NCBI GenBank assembly: GCA_015143295.1
Contig: JABCRI010001020.1
Location: 38,113 to 102,112 of the forward strand
Direction: 5' to 3'
Origin: Tetracentron sinense
Lineage: Eukaryota; Streptophyta; Magnoliopsida; Trochodendrales; Trochodendraceae
DNA length: 64,000 bases
The notes below the pieces were generated by a model, which saw nothing but the letters and a program-made list of their open reading frames with translations, was not told where the DNA came from and did no database searches. Both the position numbers and the translations under genes were made by a program. Below are positions 42,826 to 54,276 of this stretch, one piece after another (the stretch's first letter is position 1; each line of letters begins with the position of its first letter).

Positions 42826-43445
42826 TCATTCTACTAATAAAAGTACAAGGAGTATGCAAAACTTTACTTGGACGTAAATACCTTTTAACTTAATTCATTT
42901 AATACATAACTTATAATATAATTAACCAAACTTTAATTAAGTCACTATTTAATATATGTGGGATTCATTATAAAAAGACAGTTGTTTTAGGACTCTACCA
43001 TATTAGGGAAGAATCCTAAAGGAGAATTGGTTTAGGACTCTTTGAAGAATTCTATTTATGAGAATCTCTCAGAAAAGGAAAGTTGGTTTAGGACTTTACC
43101 ATATTTTAGGGAAGACAATCATGAATAGTATCTTCATATAATCTCTACACACCTATTGATCGACCCTTATGAGAAGAACCGTACAAATTCCGGATTGGCA
43201 CCCAGGGAGCTGCCAAGAAAAGAAATATATTTTTCTAATATTATATTTAAATTAATATAAGAAATATTAAATTTAATTACTTAATTATATTTATATAAAA
43301 TATAATATTGTAATAAAAAAATTTATTTAATATCAAGAGAGTAACGTGACGTCTAATAAAAATATTTTAAAAATTATATATTTTTTCTAAACTATATTTT
43401 AATAATGAAAAAATTATACGTGCCTTGCTCATGCACTTTTACTAG
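42826..43445 (+). mobile_element. Non-autonomous Helitron A, 620 bp
   Basis: It starts TCATTCTACTAATAAAAGTA after a host A and ends ACTTTTACTAG before a host T, with a weak GTGC..GCAC stem just inside the 3' end. It lies about 100 bases after the RPAC2 stop, so it may overlap the RPAC2 3' UTR. There is no coding capacity and the interior is AT-rich. The same 5' end recurs six bases after its 3' end. Confidence 0.65.
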
Positions 43446-44120
43446 TGTATATCATTCTACTAATAAAAGTACAAGGTGTAACCTAAATTTTACATTGACA
43501 AAAATACCCTTTAATTTAATTAAATTATTCTACTAACTTAGGTTAAAGAAGTTTAAAGAGTTTTAAATTAAAACATTCATATCATGAAAAAAAAACAAAC
43601 AAAGAGGTATAGTAAGAAAAGAGGTATAGTTGGTTTATAACAGAATAGCACTCCTTCTCCTTCCTAATCACGTATCAATTCTCCTCCTTTGTATTGATTA
43701 GCATTCATTGATACATATTGGGGGTGGGATGTCTAATTAGAATTCTACTGAATACAACTTACTATTACCAGCCTTCTAATACTATTAAAAAGTATTAGAA
43801 TAGATAAAGTGTATTGTTTTACCAAATGGAAGGACAACTGAAAGTTTCCCCTTGATAGAAGTTAAGAGGCAATAGAGGAGATGTTAATTGCCAGCCTCGG
43901 ATTTCATAGGTGAGAAAGAGTACTGTACTTGATCTCAATACGACCCCTTGGGCTACTCTAAGGACCTGTCAAGTTCAAGGAATACAAAATCAAATAGATA
44001 AAAAATGGTTCATGGTTCATACTCTCACACTCTTGCCTGTATCAATTCAATATTGAATACTCATTCGATCTCCTACTTATGCTTTCTTATTTCATGTTCC
44101 GTCTTTTTTACTTTCTTCAG

Positions 44121-44274
44121 GTCGTCTAGCCTTGTTGGCCGTTGTGGGTTCCTATGTCCAACAGTCGGTTTACCCTGAAACAGGACCATTGGAGAATTGA
44201 CGACCCACTTGGCTGACCCGGGGCACAACAACATTGTGGACATTCTGATCCCCAGATCGGTTTTGTTGTTGTGA
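44121..44274 (+). pseudogene. LHCA1: Broken fragment of LHCA1 (photosystem I antenna), last exon
   Basis: After an intron-like TTTACTTTCTTCAG acceptor, the plus strand reads GRLALLAVVGSYVQQSVYP-TGPLEN, then, one frame over, THLADPGHNNIVDILIPRS and a short tail to a stop at 44272-44274. This is the C-terminal end of an Lhca1-type chlorophyll a/b-binding protein (third membrane helix and lumenal/stromal tail). A small deletion after GPLEN shifts the frame, and no other exons are present within several kb. The kept intron end shows that it came from genomic DNA, not a processed mRNA, as expected of Helitron capture. Downstream sequence to about 44400 may be the parent gene's 3' UTR. Confidence 0.8.
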
Positions 44275-46470
44275 TGGAAGTTTAATCCAAACTCACTATA
44301 AAACTCCATGTAATCATCTATATCTTGATCTATGTAAGTTTAGTAGTAGTTACTACTTGTTATCTTCATCCTGATACTGAAATTAATCTTGTAACTTTTT
44401 ATTTATATTTATGTTAAACAATTTTTAAAAAAATTATCAGATCCTTTTTCCTACTGCAGATAGAACCGATGGATCTTGATTCTTGAACAACACGTGACAA
44501 TGAAGAAGAAAACAAATTTAACGTGGAGTTCTATCTAAAACTAACATTTAGATTACATCAGATATTAATATATTCTCTTCCTTTGTAATTATATCAAAAT
44601 CCAAGAATATGAGAGGCGTGCCATTTGTTTTAAAGATGAACACTGACAGAGCAATTGGAAATTGCATAGATCAATTGGAAACTGCATAACAGAGAAGCAG
44701 CATGCCATCTTATGTTAAGACCAAGTTTGTTTGTTTGGTTTTTTTTTTTTTGGTAAACTCAGTAACACCACAAGGTGAGTACTGAAGGCAAAGAAGGGAA
44801 ACACACACCACACCCCACATGCAAACACACACACACGACAAACATGCAGATAGACCACACACGCAGCCTTGTTCAGACATAATTACTACAAGAAAGAGAA
44901 TGACATGGAAAAAATCCCTGAACATACATCAGTCAAAATCTTCAATATTGCACTACGGATATAAATTTTTTTTGGGAAGCTTCCTTCAGGTTGGGGTTCA
45001 AGCCAATTATGTAGAAGAATTAGCACTCCATGATTTAAGAACTCTATATCATCCTAATTTTGGGAGTCACTTTTATTAACGGTGTTAGGCACAACCCAGT
45101 ATGAAGTTTATGTAGATGTAATTACCCCTAAACCTTTCATGTATTTTTTACCAAGCAAGAATTTCAAACATTTTAAAACTCTTTAAGGTTATCTCGTTAT
45201 TTTGTTATCACTATCAATAAGGACTCTCTATTAGTAGAGATTTGGAAGGACTCTATTATTAATATAAAAAAATCATTTCTTATCTTAAGTTATTAGGTTA
45301 AAACAATTATGTTATTCAAGCAGCATTGAATCGCATTGAATCATTCTTAGGTATGACTACCCCGAAACTCATACTTTTCTGTTAATGGGTTCTCCTGTTG
45401 AACAGGGGGCTTATTATTAATGCTGCGTTGGTGGAGGCTGTAAGACCCGACCAGCCCATAAGCCTGACTTTAAAAGTGAATTTGCGTGATGTTGAACACC
45501 CATGTTGGTAGAGTGGAGAAAATCAAAGTAAATGTATGGTCCTTACAATCTTATGGGAGTGTTTTAATGAGAGCTCTTGGCTTTGAAGATTATTGCATAA
45601 ATTATTTGGCTCTCATGCCAAATATCCATTGATGTACTGCACTTTATACGCTCCTTGTAATGCTGATTCGATGTTCATGCTTGCCATGATCCTGTGATGT
45701 TTATATTATGTATGGCTCTCTTTTATTTAAGCTTGCAATAAAAGATTTTATGTAAATCGCATTGTTTTTTTATTCATTCATCAATAGTGTTTTATATCAA
45801 TGAGGCTAGAGGGTTGTTACGTTGATGAGGTTAAAATTCAATATGAGTTTATGTCTGCAGATACCAAGCCTCTTGAGTTCCTAATGCTATGGCTATCATG
45901 CTTATATACACCTAGCACAGGCAATAGGTTACTTCCACACCATTTTCTTTTATTTAGGCATGATATATACATGTTATGCTTAGTTGTGAACATAATTATT
46001 TAGGCAAGATACAGGTTGTGAGACCAGTGAAGGAGAGAACACAAAAAAATATGAGGGTACAAGGTTTCAACTCATTGTATTATCCACTGTTTAAATCACT
46101 TTCCAGTTGAAGTTGACTCACGTTTATTTTACTTTTTACTTATTTGTTGAACTACATGCAGTCCTTGAAACAAACTTCTAAATATTTCCTCCAAATAACA
46201 GAAGAGATAGAGGATGCGGATATCAACCTCTAGGATGTCCGAGTGATAGGCTATTTATACAATGTTAATTTACTGAGTGTTTAGAAATTTAATGCAAAAA
46301 ATTCATGATTACATGCAAAATCATGCTCTTCTACCCAGTTTTTGAGTTATCTTATCTTGATCCATTTAATATGTGGCTTTTTCCCAACTGTGACGTTTTT
46401 TAAATAACCTATCCTAAATGCCAATTTTAACAGAGTAATATTTTGTTGGGGTTCGGGTTTGAATGGGTAG
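44275..46470. other. Interior of the putative Helitron B
   Basis: No intact gene is visible. An AC-rich run lies at 44802-44835 after a T run. The stretch at 45400-45740 has the texture of transcribed UTR sequence and may be another captured fragment, but I cannot name a source. Open frames at 44819-45079 and 45800-46003 have no known motifs. The last five bases (46466-46470, GGTAG) are the left target duplication of the LTR element. Confidence 0.35.
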
Positions 46471-47328
46471 TGTGAGGGGAAATTACCGAAAGGACACGCG
46501 TCAGCAGCAGCTCCTCCCAAGTTCTGATTAGCTGGTAGAAGACTGGAGTGGAGGGTGTGATACCCTGACCTGCACTCCGATGATTAAGTCAGTAGGTGTA
46601 GGAGATGATGAACAGCAAGAACATAATAGAGAGTTCGAAGGTCTTAGCTCTCCCAATTTTTTCGTCCTCCCTTACACTGTTTTTCACAGGGTTATATAGA
46701 CCACCCTTGCCATGGCCATAGGCACCCATTGATGTCCATGCATACCTCGAATCCCTGATGTGTACTTCAGTAATCATTTTAGATAGATCTTCTGGTCATT
46801 CGTACTGCACGCGCATCTGCACACAAAAAGAGCAGGCAAAGAGTAGGAACTCGTCCGAGGTGACTGGCATTAAATGCAGCATTAAATGCCATTTAATGCC
46901 AAGACAATGTTACCCACCTACCATCGTAGAGGTAGGATCAGTCCCAGGCGACTAGGCAGCAACGCCAGATCTCATTACGTGTTTAGGATACGCGATCGTG
47001 GACAATAAGACGACGGGTATGTCGTCAGAATGAAGACGTGATCGTCGTTCACGAGACCACGGGTCCGTCGTCAGAGTGAAGACGTGATCGTCGTTCACAA
47101 GACCACGGGTCCGTCGTCAGAGTGAAGACGTGATCGTCGTTCACAAGACCACGGGTCCGTCGTCAGAGTGAAGACGTGATCGTCGTTCACGAGACCACGC
47201 TCTCGTCGTTCATACGTCCACGAGCCCGTTGCTGAGGAGACGACGGAAATGAGCTCAAACGATAACACCACACTGAGGACGAGCTCGTTGTTACCACACT
47301 TAGGTTTTTACGAAATTTACCCATTACA
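46471..47328 (-). repeat. 3' LTR of the Tat element
   Basis: 858 bp, with four 46-bp tandem units inside (47009-47192) built on GACCACGGGTCCGTCGTCAG. It matches the 5' LTR over its full length by eye. Confidence 0.95.
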
Positions 47329-47660
47329 AATTGCCCCTTTATGATACTTTGAACGTGGTTCAGAGTGTCATAAATATAGCGAAACGTTGGAGGAGAAGAT
47401 ACAGCTCACCTCAGAATGATGATAGGTCACATACTCTGTACGCGAAGGCGTAGCGTCGTGCCAGCTGTATTGCGCGTGCCGAAACGTCATACCTCATAAA
47501 TGCCTGGCAGGCTGTCATCATTATCTTCCGGACGCTTCGTGTTTCCCGACGGTTACTTGATTTGGTCAAAAGACCATCCTGACCTTCGGACTGTCTGTAT
47601 GCGTGGACACGCGTACGATACAGATTGAGGTCATTATCGTCCTCAGAATCATGGTCTGGC

Positions 47661-47669
47661 CTATAAGTA
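47661..47669 (+). promoter_or_regulatory. Possible TATA box for the plus-strand unit of the Tat element
   Basis: CTATAAGTA lies about 220 bases before the first ATG of the plus-strand unit (47881), followed by pyrimidine-rich leader-like sequence. It is a candidate internal promoter opposing gag-pol. Confidence 0.4.
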
Positions 47670-47880
47670 CCGAAGACCTGGTACTTCTTCTTCACTTGAA
47701 TCTTTGCATCCCGTTACTCTGCCGGAATTTCTCCTTACCGACGATTTGCTGTTCTGGTTTTCCTCCTTCTCCGGTCGTGCCTCCCCTTGCTTCCTAAATC
47801 CAGTTTCGGTAAGAACTTCTTCTTTCTTTTTTATTCTGTAGTTGTCTTCCCTAAATTTCTTTTTCTCTTTGCTTGTAATC

Positions 47881-50244
47881 ATGTCTACCGAAATAGTTAG
47901 GATAGACAGTGCCGATGAGGCTAGTTGCTCAGGCAGTGCCCCTCACGGTGTTATCACCGGCGCTTCCACATCCAAAACCAGACCAGTGGTTAAGTACGCA
48001 CTTGACCACTACAGAACTCTTTTCCAAATACCTTCTCACGTCCACCTCCATTTCGGAGAAGAAGACGTTCTTCCCGACCATCGTTCTTCTTGCACAATCG
48101 TCTACCTCGCTCAGTTCGAGGCTGGACTTCGATTTCCCCTCTCTCCCGTCACGGATTCCGTCCTGTCCGCCCTTCAAATTGCCCCGGGGCAGATGCACCC
48201 GAAGTTCTACAAGTACATGTCTCTGATGGACAAGTTCAACAGAGACGGGTATAACGTGGAAGCCAGGCACGTTTTCCACTTCCGCTTCGCCGTGAAGTGT
48301 CCCGGGGTTGTGAAGGAGGGAGAGAAGACGTTCTTCACTTGGAGACAAAAACTCAAAGTTCCCGACATCGTCGCACACCTCCCCGACGTGGAACGGGGTT
48401 GGAAGGAGATGCCCTTCGTGGTCTCCGGTGCTTGGAGGGCAGAGACTGCCCGTCCTGTTCCCCACGAATTTACCTCAGGTCTGCTATTATTTATTCTTTT
48501 TCCGTCGCCGGTTTTTTTTTGATAACATGTTCTTGCCACATGGCTAATGATATTTTCCTTTTCCTGCAGAGGCTTCAAAGGTACATTTCCCTGATTTGTC
48601 CGCGGAAGAAGAGTACGAGCTCCGGAGAGTTCGCGACGATAAAGGGGACGCCTACGTTACCTGGAGACCGTCCTCGACTCGAGAGAAAGAGCCCGCTGCA
48701 ACAGTAGGGACTAAATCCAAAAAGTCTCGTCGGCAAGCTCGTCCGTCGGCAAAGAGACCGCTCGAACAGGCAGCTGCTCTTGGAGAAGAAGAAGAAATGG
48801 CAGACCAACCTTCTCCGCGATCCTCACAGGCTCCGGCCTTGACTCGTCCTCCTCGCCCTTCCCGTTTATCTTCGGCGGAGAAGAGGGCGGAGAAAAGGGA
48901 GAGAGCTGAAGCTCTCAAGGCTATATCGGCGAAGAAGGCTCGGCGAGAAGCTGAGCATGATCGGCGGGTCCGAGAGCGCGCATCTGCCGAGGCGCCACCT
49001 ACTCAAGTAGCAACGGTTGGCGAGGGGAGTGGTGCCCCCGTGGAGGAGTCTCCGATCATCAGTAGCGGCTCTCCCACGGAGGTTGTGCTCGCTCCGTCTT
49101 CCGTGGCAGAGACTGTTGCCCCGGAGATCGTCCCGGCCTCTGCTCCTTCCCCAGCCGCAAATGTGGCTTCGTCTTCTGCCCCTCCTCGAGAGAGGATTGC
49201 CAGGGGGGGCCCGCCGAATTCTGGAATCCCGTCTTCCCTAGAGGGTACACCCGTCCTACCGTTGCCCATTCTGCGATGGAGCACGACTCTATCGCCACAT
49301 CCATGATGTTGGCGATGAGACTCCCGGCGGATATGGCCGCAACAAGGGACCTGCACTGGATGGGGATGTTCAGTGCTGCGAGCCGAGCTGTTGCCACGGT
49401 ATGTTCTCTTCTCTGCGCGTTTTTTTTTTTTTTTTTTTTTTTTTTTACCATTTTTCTTTCTCTTCTTTTGTAGCTGGGCAACATGCTTGCCGGGATGTAC
49501 GAGGTTACCGCCGAGAACAGGCGTACCTCCAACGGACTGAGGGACAAGGTCCTTGACCTGGAGAAGAGGGGAGCCGAGGACATGAAACGGCTGAATCACG
49601 AGCTGATGTCTGTCAAAGCGGATCTTCGGACCGCCAAAGGCACAATTGCCTCGGCTGTGAAACAGCGGGACAAAGCTCGGGACGAGGCCCGTAAGGCGAT
49701 GGAAGGAGAGAAGGCGGCCGTGGAACAGGCCGAGAGATCCGTCCTCAGGATTAGTGAGATGGACGAGGTCGTGAATTCTCTTCGTCAGCAGCTGGAGAAG
49801 TTAGAAGCTGAAAAAGCAGCATTGGCCGAACAACTCGAGGCCGTCATGGCTGCGAGGGACAAGGAGGTTGAAGCCGCCAAGGAGGCTTTAACGGAGTCTC
49901 TCCGAGCTCACTTCCAGACGGAGATGGAGCGACTGATAACTGAAGACCGGGTCGAGACGGAGAGAGAGCTTATGAATGAACTCCGAGAGTCCGGACGACT
50001 GGTAGAGTCTCCCCAACAGTCGAAGGACGAGGCCACTCGTTCCGAGGCTGTGGGCATGGAGATCTCACCTGGCGAAGAACCCGAAGTACAAGGAGGGGGG
50101 CAACTCTCGTCTTCTCTTGGACCATCTCCCGTCCTGCTCGAGGCTCCTGCGGAAATCGCCTCTGCCAACCCTGCTGCTGCTGCTGACGACGTCTTGACCG
50201 TTCCCGATGACGCTGTCGTGATCGTCGACGTTGCCGAAGACTGA
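47881..50244 (+). CDS. Opposite-strand coding unit of the Tat element (coiled-coil protein)
   Basis: Three open blocks lie on the strand opposite to gag-pol: about 47.88-48.52, 48.60-49.31 and 49.48-50.24 kb. GT and AG signals between them suggest splicing, which is known for such extra units in Tat elements. The first block resembles the domain Pfam calls 'putative gypsy type transposon' (PF04195), with RTLFQIPSHVHLHFG, FEAGLRFPLSPVTDSVLSAL and HPKFYKYMSLM. The second is basic and Ser/Pro/Ala-rich with a possible nuclear signal (KRAEKRERAEALKAISAKKA). The third is a long coiled coil rich in E, K, R, A and L. The function is unknown. The fossil rule limits detail here. Confidence 0.75.
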
Positions 50245-50396
50245 TCCTTCCTCCTTTCCATCTCTTACTTCTCAATTTTGTATCGGCTGTACTCCCGTTC
50301 ATCTTATGTTAATAGAAAATTTCTTTTGTGATCACCGTGTTGCAATCGATTGGTCTAGAATAATTGCCTCGTTCAAATAAGATATGGCACAAAATT

Positions 50397-50850
50397 AACT
50401 CGTGATTGAGTATAAATCTCACAATAAAAATAAAGATAAATCACTAACTCGTGATTGAGTATAAATCTCACAATAAAAATAAATCACATCACTTTTAACA
50501 ACGGGTCGTTAAAGAAGCGGTTTGACACTACGGACGTAATTTGGCAACAAGTCCATTTCGTAAAGACGAACTTATGGTGACTCGTGGTGGGACACCATGC
50601 TCAGAGGACATTCCATTAGTATAAGCCACCGGTATGCTCAGATGGCAATTCCTTTTATGAGCCACCTGTGTCCCGTGGTGAGTACCCTGTTCGTACGAAA
50701 TGTGCTCGCCGTGATAACTCGTGGTGGGACACCATGTTCAGAGGACATTCCATTAGTATAAGCCGCCGTGATGCTCAGATGGCAATTCCTTTGTGTGAGC
50801 CGCCCGTGTCCCGTGGTGAGTGAAATGTACCCGTCGTGGTAATTTGTCCA
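50397..50850. repeat. Tandem repeats between the opposite-strand unit and pol
   Basis: Two arrays are present: a 48-bp period, two copies from 50397, with AACTCGTGATTGAGTATAAA; and a 137-bp period, two copies at 50581-50717 and 50718-50850, with CTCGTGGTGGGACACCATG. Variable tandem repeats in this region are a known feature of Tat elements. Confidence 0.85.
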
Positions 50851-50910
50851 GAATGTTTTACAACGTATTGTTATTTGAAAAATTAACTCGTGGTAATTCA
50901 TAACATAACT

Positions 50911-53900
50911 TTACTGGAAAAATTGTTTTAAATTCATAATGTTCCACGATTTTTGAATTACATTACCTTGTAAGTCTTTAAGGTAGTACACCCCGGGACT
51001 CCCGACACGGTCCACGATATATGGCCCTTCCCAATTGGGACCCAGCTTTCCGCTGTTGATTTCTCGTGTATTTTGGAAGACTTTTCGGAGAACGAGGTCT
51101 CCGACCTGAAGCGTCCTTTCCCGTACTTTCTTGTTATATGCCTTTCGTAATTGTTGTTGATAGCGTTTCATCTGAATGCTGGCGTCTTCCCGTTTTTCTT
51201 CCAGTAAATCTAAGTGAATAGCCATTAACTCGACATTTTTATTTTCCTCTCCGTGTTTCTTCCGTGAACGTGTTGTTGGCAGAAAGACTTCAGTGGGAAT
51301 AACAGCTTCCACCCCGTATGCTAAAGAGAACGGGGTCTCGTTCGTAGGGCTCCGTGGTGTTGTTCGGTATCCCCATAACGCATTGTGCAACTCGCTGGTC
51401 CACTTTCCCTTGGAATCTTCCAATCTTCTCTTGAGGGCATTCAAAATATTCTTGTTGGCTGCTTCGGCAAGGCCATTCCCTTGAGGATAATAAGGAGAAG
51501 AGAAGATGTGCCTGATTTTCAACTCCTGGCAAAAGTCGGCGATAAGCTTTCCTGTGAATTGCTTCCCGTTGTCAGAAATGATGGATTGCGGGATGCCGAA
51601 TCTACAGATAATGTGCTCCCACAAGAATTTCTTCACTTCTTGTTCTCTAATACGCGCCAGGGGAACAGCTTCGATCCACCGGGAGAAGTAATCCGTGGCC
51701 ACGAGCAGAAAAATTAAATTACCGGGAGCTTTGGGGAAAGGTCCCACGATGTCAAGTCCCCAACGAGCGAAAGGCCAAGGTTGAGATACGATGTTGAGTT
51801 CTTGAGCGGGAGCATGAATCAACCTCGCATGCCGCTGACACTGGCTGCATTTTTGTACGTATTTCTGTGCGTCAGCTTGCATGTAAGGCCAAAAATATCC
51901 TTGCCCCAGAGCACGATGAGCGATAGTCCGTCCTCCTGAATGGATGCCGCAAATCCCCTCGTGGAGCTCGGCCAAAATTCTCTCTACATCTTCCGGATGC
52001 ACGCATCTCAAAAGAGGTCCTCCAAAGGATTTGCGATACAGTTCTCCGTCCACAAGGGTGTAACGGGGAGCTTTATATTGTATTCGTCTTGCTTCCTTTG
52101 CATCAGAAGGGAGAATTCCATTCTTCAAATAGGTAAATATGCCCGTCATCCAGCTCGGCACTTGACTTACAGACAACACCGTGCGTTGCGTTTGCAATTC
52201 AATGGAGGGGTATTCTTGATATTCTATGAGGATCGTTTTGGGCTCATCGGTTTGCATCATCGAGGCGAGGTAGGCCAATGCATCGGCATGCCTGTTATCG
52301 TCCCTTCTGACATGTTTGATCTCGAGAACATCAAAGGCCCTCCGTTGCTCTTGTAAAAATGCAGCGTAGCGCTTCATCCGTTCATCCCGACATTCATAGA
52401 TACCGTTGACTTGGTTCACCACGAGCTGTGAATCACAGAACACCCGGAGTTTAGAAACTCCCAATTCTCGGGCACTCTGCAACCCAAGGATTAACGCCTC
52501 ATATTCAGCTTCATTATTGGAGGCAGCATAACCAAGGCGCGTCAACTTCTGCACTTTAACATGATCAGGGCTGACAAGAACAGCACCTAGTCCCGAACCA
52601 CTGATATTAGACGACCCGTCAACATACAAGAGCCAATCGCACCACGCCGTCAGTTTCGTTTCGTTCCCAGTCCCTGTTCCTACAATGGAATCCGCCTCCG
52701 CGTCGTCTGGGAGTTCGTGACGGTCGGGCTCCGCTGAAGTTTCGGCCTCCTCCACGGGGAAATCGGCTAAGAAGCTTGCAACGGCTTGCCCCTTCTCTGC
52801 GGTTCGGGCCTGATATTGGATATCGAACTCGCTCAGCGCCACGGCCCATTTTGACATGCGTCCCGCGGTTTCAGGTCGTCCCAACACAATTTTCAAAGGG
52901 TACGTGGTGAAGACGACGATGGTGTGTGCCTGAAAATAAGGACGTAACTTCTCAGCGGAAAAGACAAGAGCCAGGCATACCTTTTCCACTCTGCTGTAGT
53001 TGGATTCTGCCTTGTGGAATGTTTTGCTGACGAAATAAACAGGCTTCTCTACGCCGTCGTGATTTCTGAGCAACACGGAACCAATGGCTCGTTCCGAGAC
53101 GGAGAGATAGAGGTACAGTACTTCACCAGATTCAGGTACAGAGAGGATCGGTGCGGAGCCTAAATACGTCTTCAAGGCGGCGAAAGATTGGGAACACTCC
53201 TCGGTCCATCTGAAGACGGAATCCTTTCTCAGCAATTCGAACAAAGGTCTGCATCGATCAGAGGACTTTGATATGAACCGGTTGAGAGCTGCGATACGTC
53301 CCGTCAGTTTTTGAACTTCTTTCCTTGTTTTCGGTTCCGGCATATCTATCAGAGCACGGATCTGCGCGGGATTTGCTTCAATGCCCCGTTGGCTGACGAG
53401 ATAGCCGAGGAATTTGCCCGAGGCGACGCCGAATGTACATTTCTCAGGATTTAACTTCAGATTGAAAGTACGTAAAATAGAGAACGGCTCCGCTAGGTCA
53501 GTCACAAGAGAGACCCGAGTTCGGCTTTTCACAACGATATCGTCAATGTACACCTCCACCGATTTGCCGAGCAAGGGTCCAAACATCAGATTCATCAATC
53601 GTTGGTAAGTGGCTCCGGCATTCTTCAGGCCAAAGGGCATGACCCGGTAACAAAACAGGCCACGCTCCGTTATGAAGGCCGTTTTCTCTTGATCGTCCCC
53701 CGCTAAGAGGATTTGATTATAACCTGAATACCCGTCCATGAAACTCAACATCTCGTGACCCGCGGTCGCTGTGATTAGTCTGTCGATTCTGGGAACCGGG
53801 AAGAAGTCTTTCGGGCAAGCTCTATTAACATTGGTGAAATCGATGCAGACCCTGACTTTTCCGTTCTTCTTAGGAACAGCTACCACATTGGCTATCCACT

Positions 53901-54258
53901 CCGGATATTGGACTTCACGAATGAACCCGTGCCGAATTAACTTGTCGATTTCTTCATTGACGGCCTCATGGTACGCCGGAGCGAGTCTACGAGGTTTCTG
54001 TTTAACTGGATTGACCACGGGATCCACGTTGAGATGGTGACAGATGATCTCAGGACGGATACCCGTCATGTCTTCATGTGACCAAGCGAAAACGTCGAGA
54101 TTCTTCCTCAGAAAATTTACCAGTTCCCGCTCTTCATCTGCAGTCAGACAAGTCCCGATCTGTAGCATTCTCGGCTCGTTCTCCGTCCCGAGGTTGACAA
54201 GCTTCGTGGGTTCAACAGAATGGTTTACCAGCGATTCACCCGCGCTCTCCTCTTCCAC
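50911..54258 (-). CDS. Tat element pol: reverse transcriptase, two RNase H domains, integrase
   Basis: A 1,115-residue open frame. Reverse transcriptase includes VPKKNGKVRVCIDFTNVN, SFMDGYSGYNQI, MPFGLKNAGATYQRLMN and the active-site YIDDIVVKS. The usual gypsy RNase H follows (KPVYFVSKTFHKAESNYS, FTTYPLKIVL). Then comes a second, archaeal-type RNase H (LYVDGSSNISGSGLGAVL, NNEAEYEALILGL, VFCDSQLVVNQV, DNRHADALAYLA). Integrase has the HHCC zinc motif (H..H..CSQCQRH) and the DDE core (GLDIVGPFPKAPGN, SDNGKQFTGKLI). There is no chromodomain. The second RNase H is diagnostic for the Tat lineage. How pol is expressed relative to gag cannot be told from sequence. Confidence 0.95.
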   Translation of the reverse strand: MEEESAGESLVNHSVEPTKLVNLGTENEPRMLQIGTCLTADEERELVNFLRKNLDVFAWSHEDMTGIRPEIICHHLNVDPVVNPVKQKPRRLAPAYHEAVNEEIDKLIRHGFIREVQYPEWIANVVAVPKKNGKVRVCIDFTNVNRACPKDFFPVPRIDRLITATAGHEMLSFMDGYSGYNQILLAGDDQEKTAFITERGLFCYRVMPFGLKNAGATYQRLMNLMFGPLLGKSVEVYIDDIVVKSRTRVSLVTDLAEPFSILRTFNLKLNPEKCTFGVASGKFLGYLVSQRGIEANPAQIRALIDMPEPKTRKEVQKLTGRIAALNRFISKSSDRCRPLFELLRKDSVFRWTEECSQSFAALKTYLGSAPILSVPESGEVLYLYLSVSERAIGSVLLRNHDGVEKPVYFVSKTFHKAESNYSRVEKVCLALVFSAEKLRPYFQAHTIVVFTTYPLKIVLGRPETAGRMSKWAVALSEFDIQYQARTAEKGQAVASFLADFPVEEAETSAEPDRHELPDDAEADSIVGTGTGNETKLTAWCDWLLYVDGSSNISGSGLGAVLVSPDHVKVQKLTRLGYAASNNEAEYEALILGLQSARELGVSKLRVFCDSQLVVNQVNGIYECRDERMKRYAAFLQEQRRAFDVLEIKHVRRDDNRHADALAYLASMMQTDEPKTILIEYQEYPSIELQTQRTVLSVSQVPSWMTGIFTYLKNGILPSDAKEARRIQYKAPRYTLVDGELYRKSFGGPLLRCVHPEDVERILAELHEGICGIHSGGRTIAHRALGQGYFWPYMQADAQKYVQKCSQCQRHARLIHAPAQELNIVSQPWPFARWGLDIVGPFPKAPGNLIFLLVATDYFSRWIEAVPLARIREQEVKKFLWEHIICRFGIPQSIISDNGKQFTGKLIADFCQELKIRHIFSSPYYPQGNGLAEAANKNILNALKRRLEDSKGKWTSELHNALWGYRTTPRSPTNETPFSLAYGVEAVIPTEVFLPTTRSRKKHGEENKNVELMAIHLDLLEEKREDASIQMKRYQQQLRKAYNKKVRERTLQVGDLVLRKVFQNTREINSGKLGPNWEGPYIVDRVGSPGVYYLKDLQGNVIQKSWNIMNLKQFFQ

Positions 54259-54276
54259 GGATCCGACCTGTAATTG

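Noticed and set aside
44073-44309. 78-codon minus-strand frame over the LHCA1 fragment
   Set aside because: The plus strand gives the recognisable LHCA1 sequence and splice acceptor; the minus frame is its shadow.
44802-44835. AC-rich run taken as a regulatory element
   Set aside because: Plain simple-sequence DNA; nothing around it suggests a promoter.
46589-46955. Pair of open frames (62 and 65 codons) repeated exactly at 56858-57224
   Set aside because: They are identical because they lie in the two LTRs; there is no evidence of coding.
47009-47192. Regular 46-bp units as a CRISPR-like array
   Set aside because: The units are contiguous with no unique spacers and occur in both LTRs of a plant retrotransposon.
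49003-49599. Minus-strand open frames of 174-198 codons opposite the coiled-coil unit
   Set aside because: They mirror the GC-rich plus-strand coding blocks; the plus strand has the sensible domain and coiled-coil pattern.
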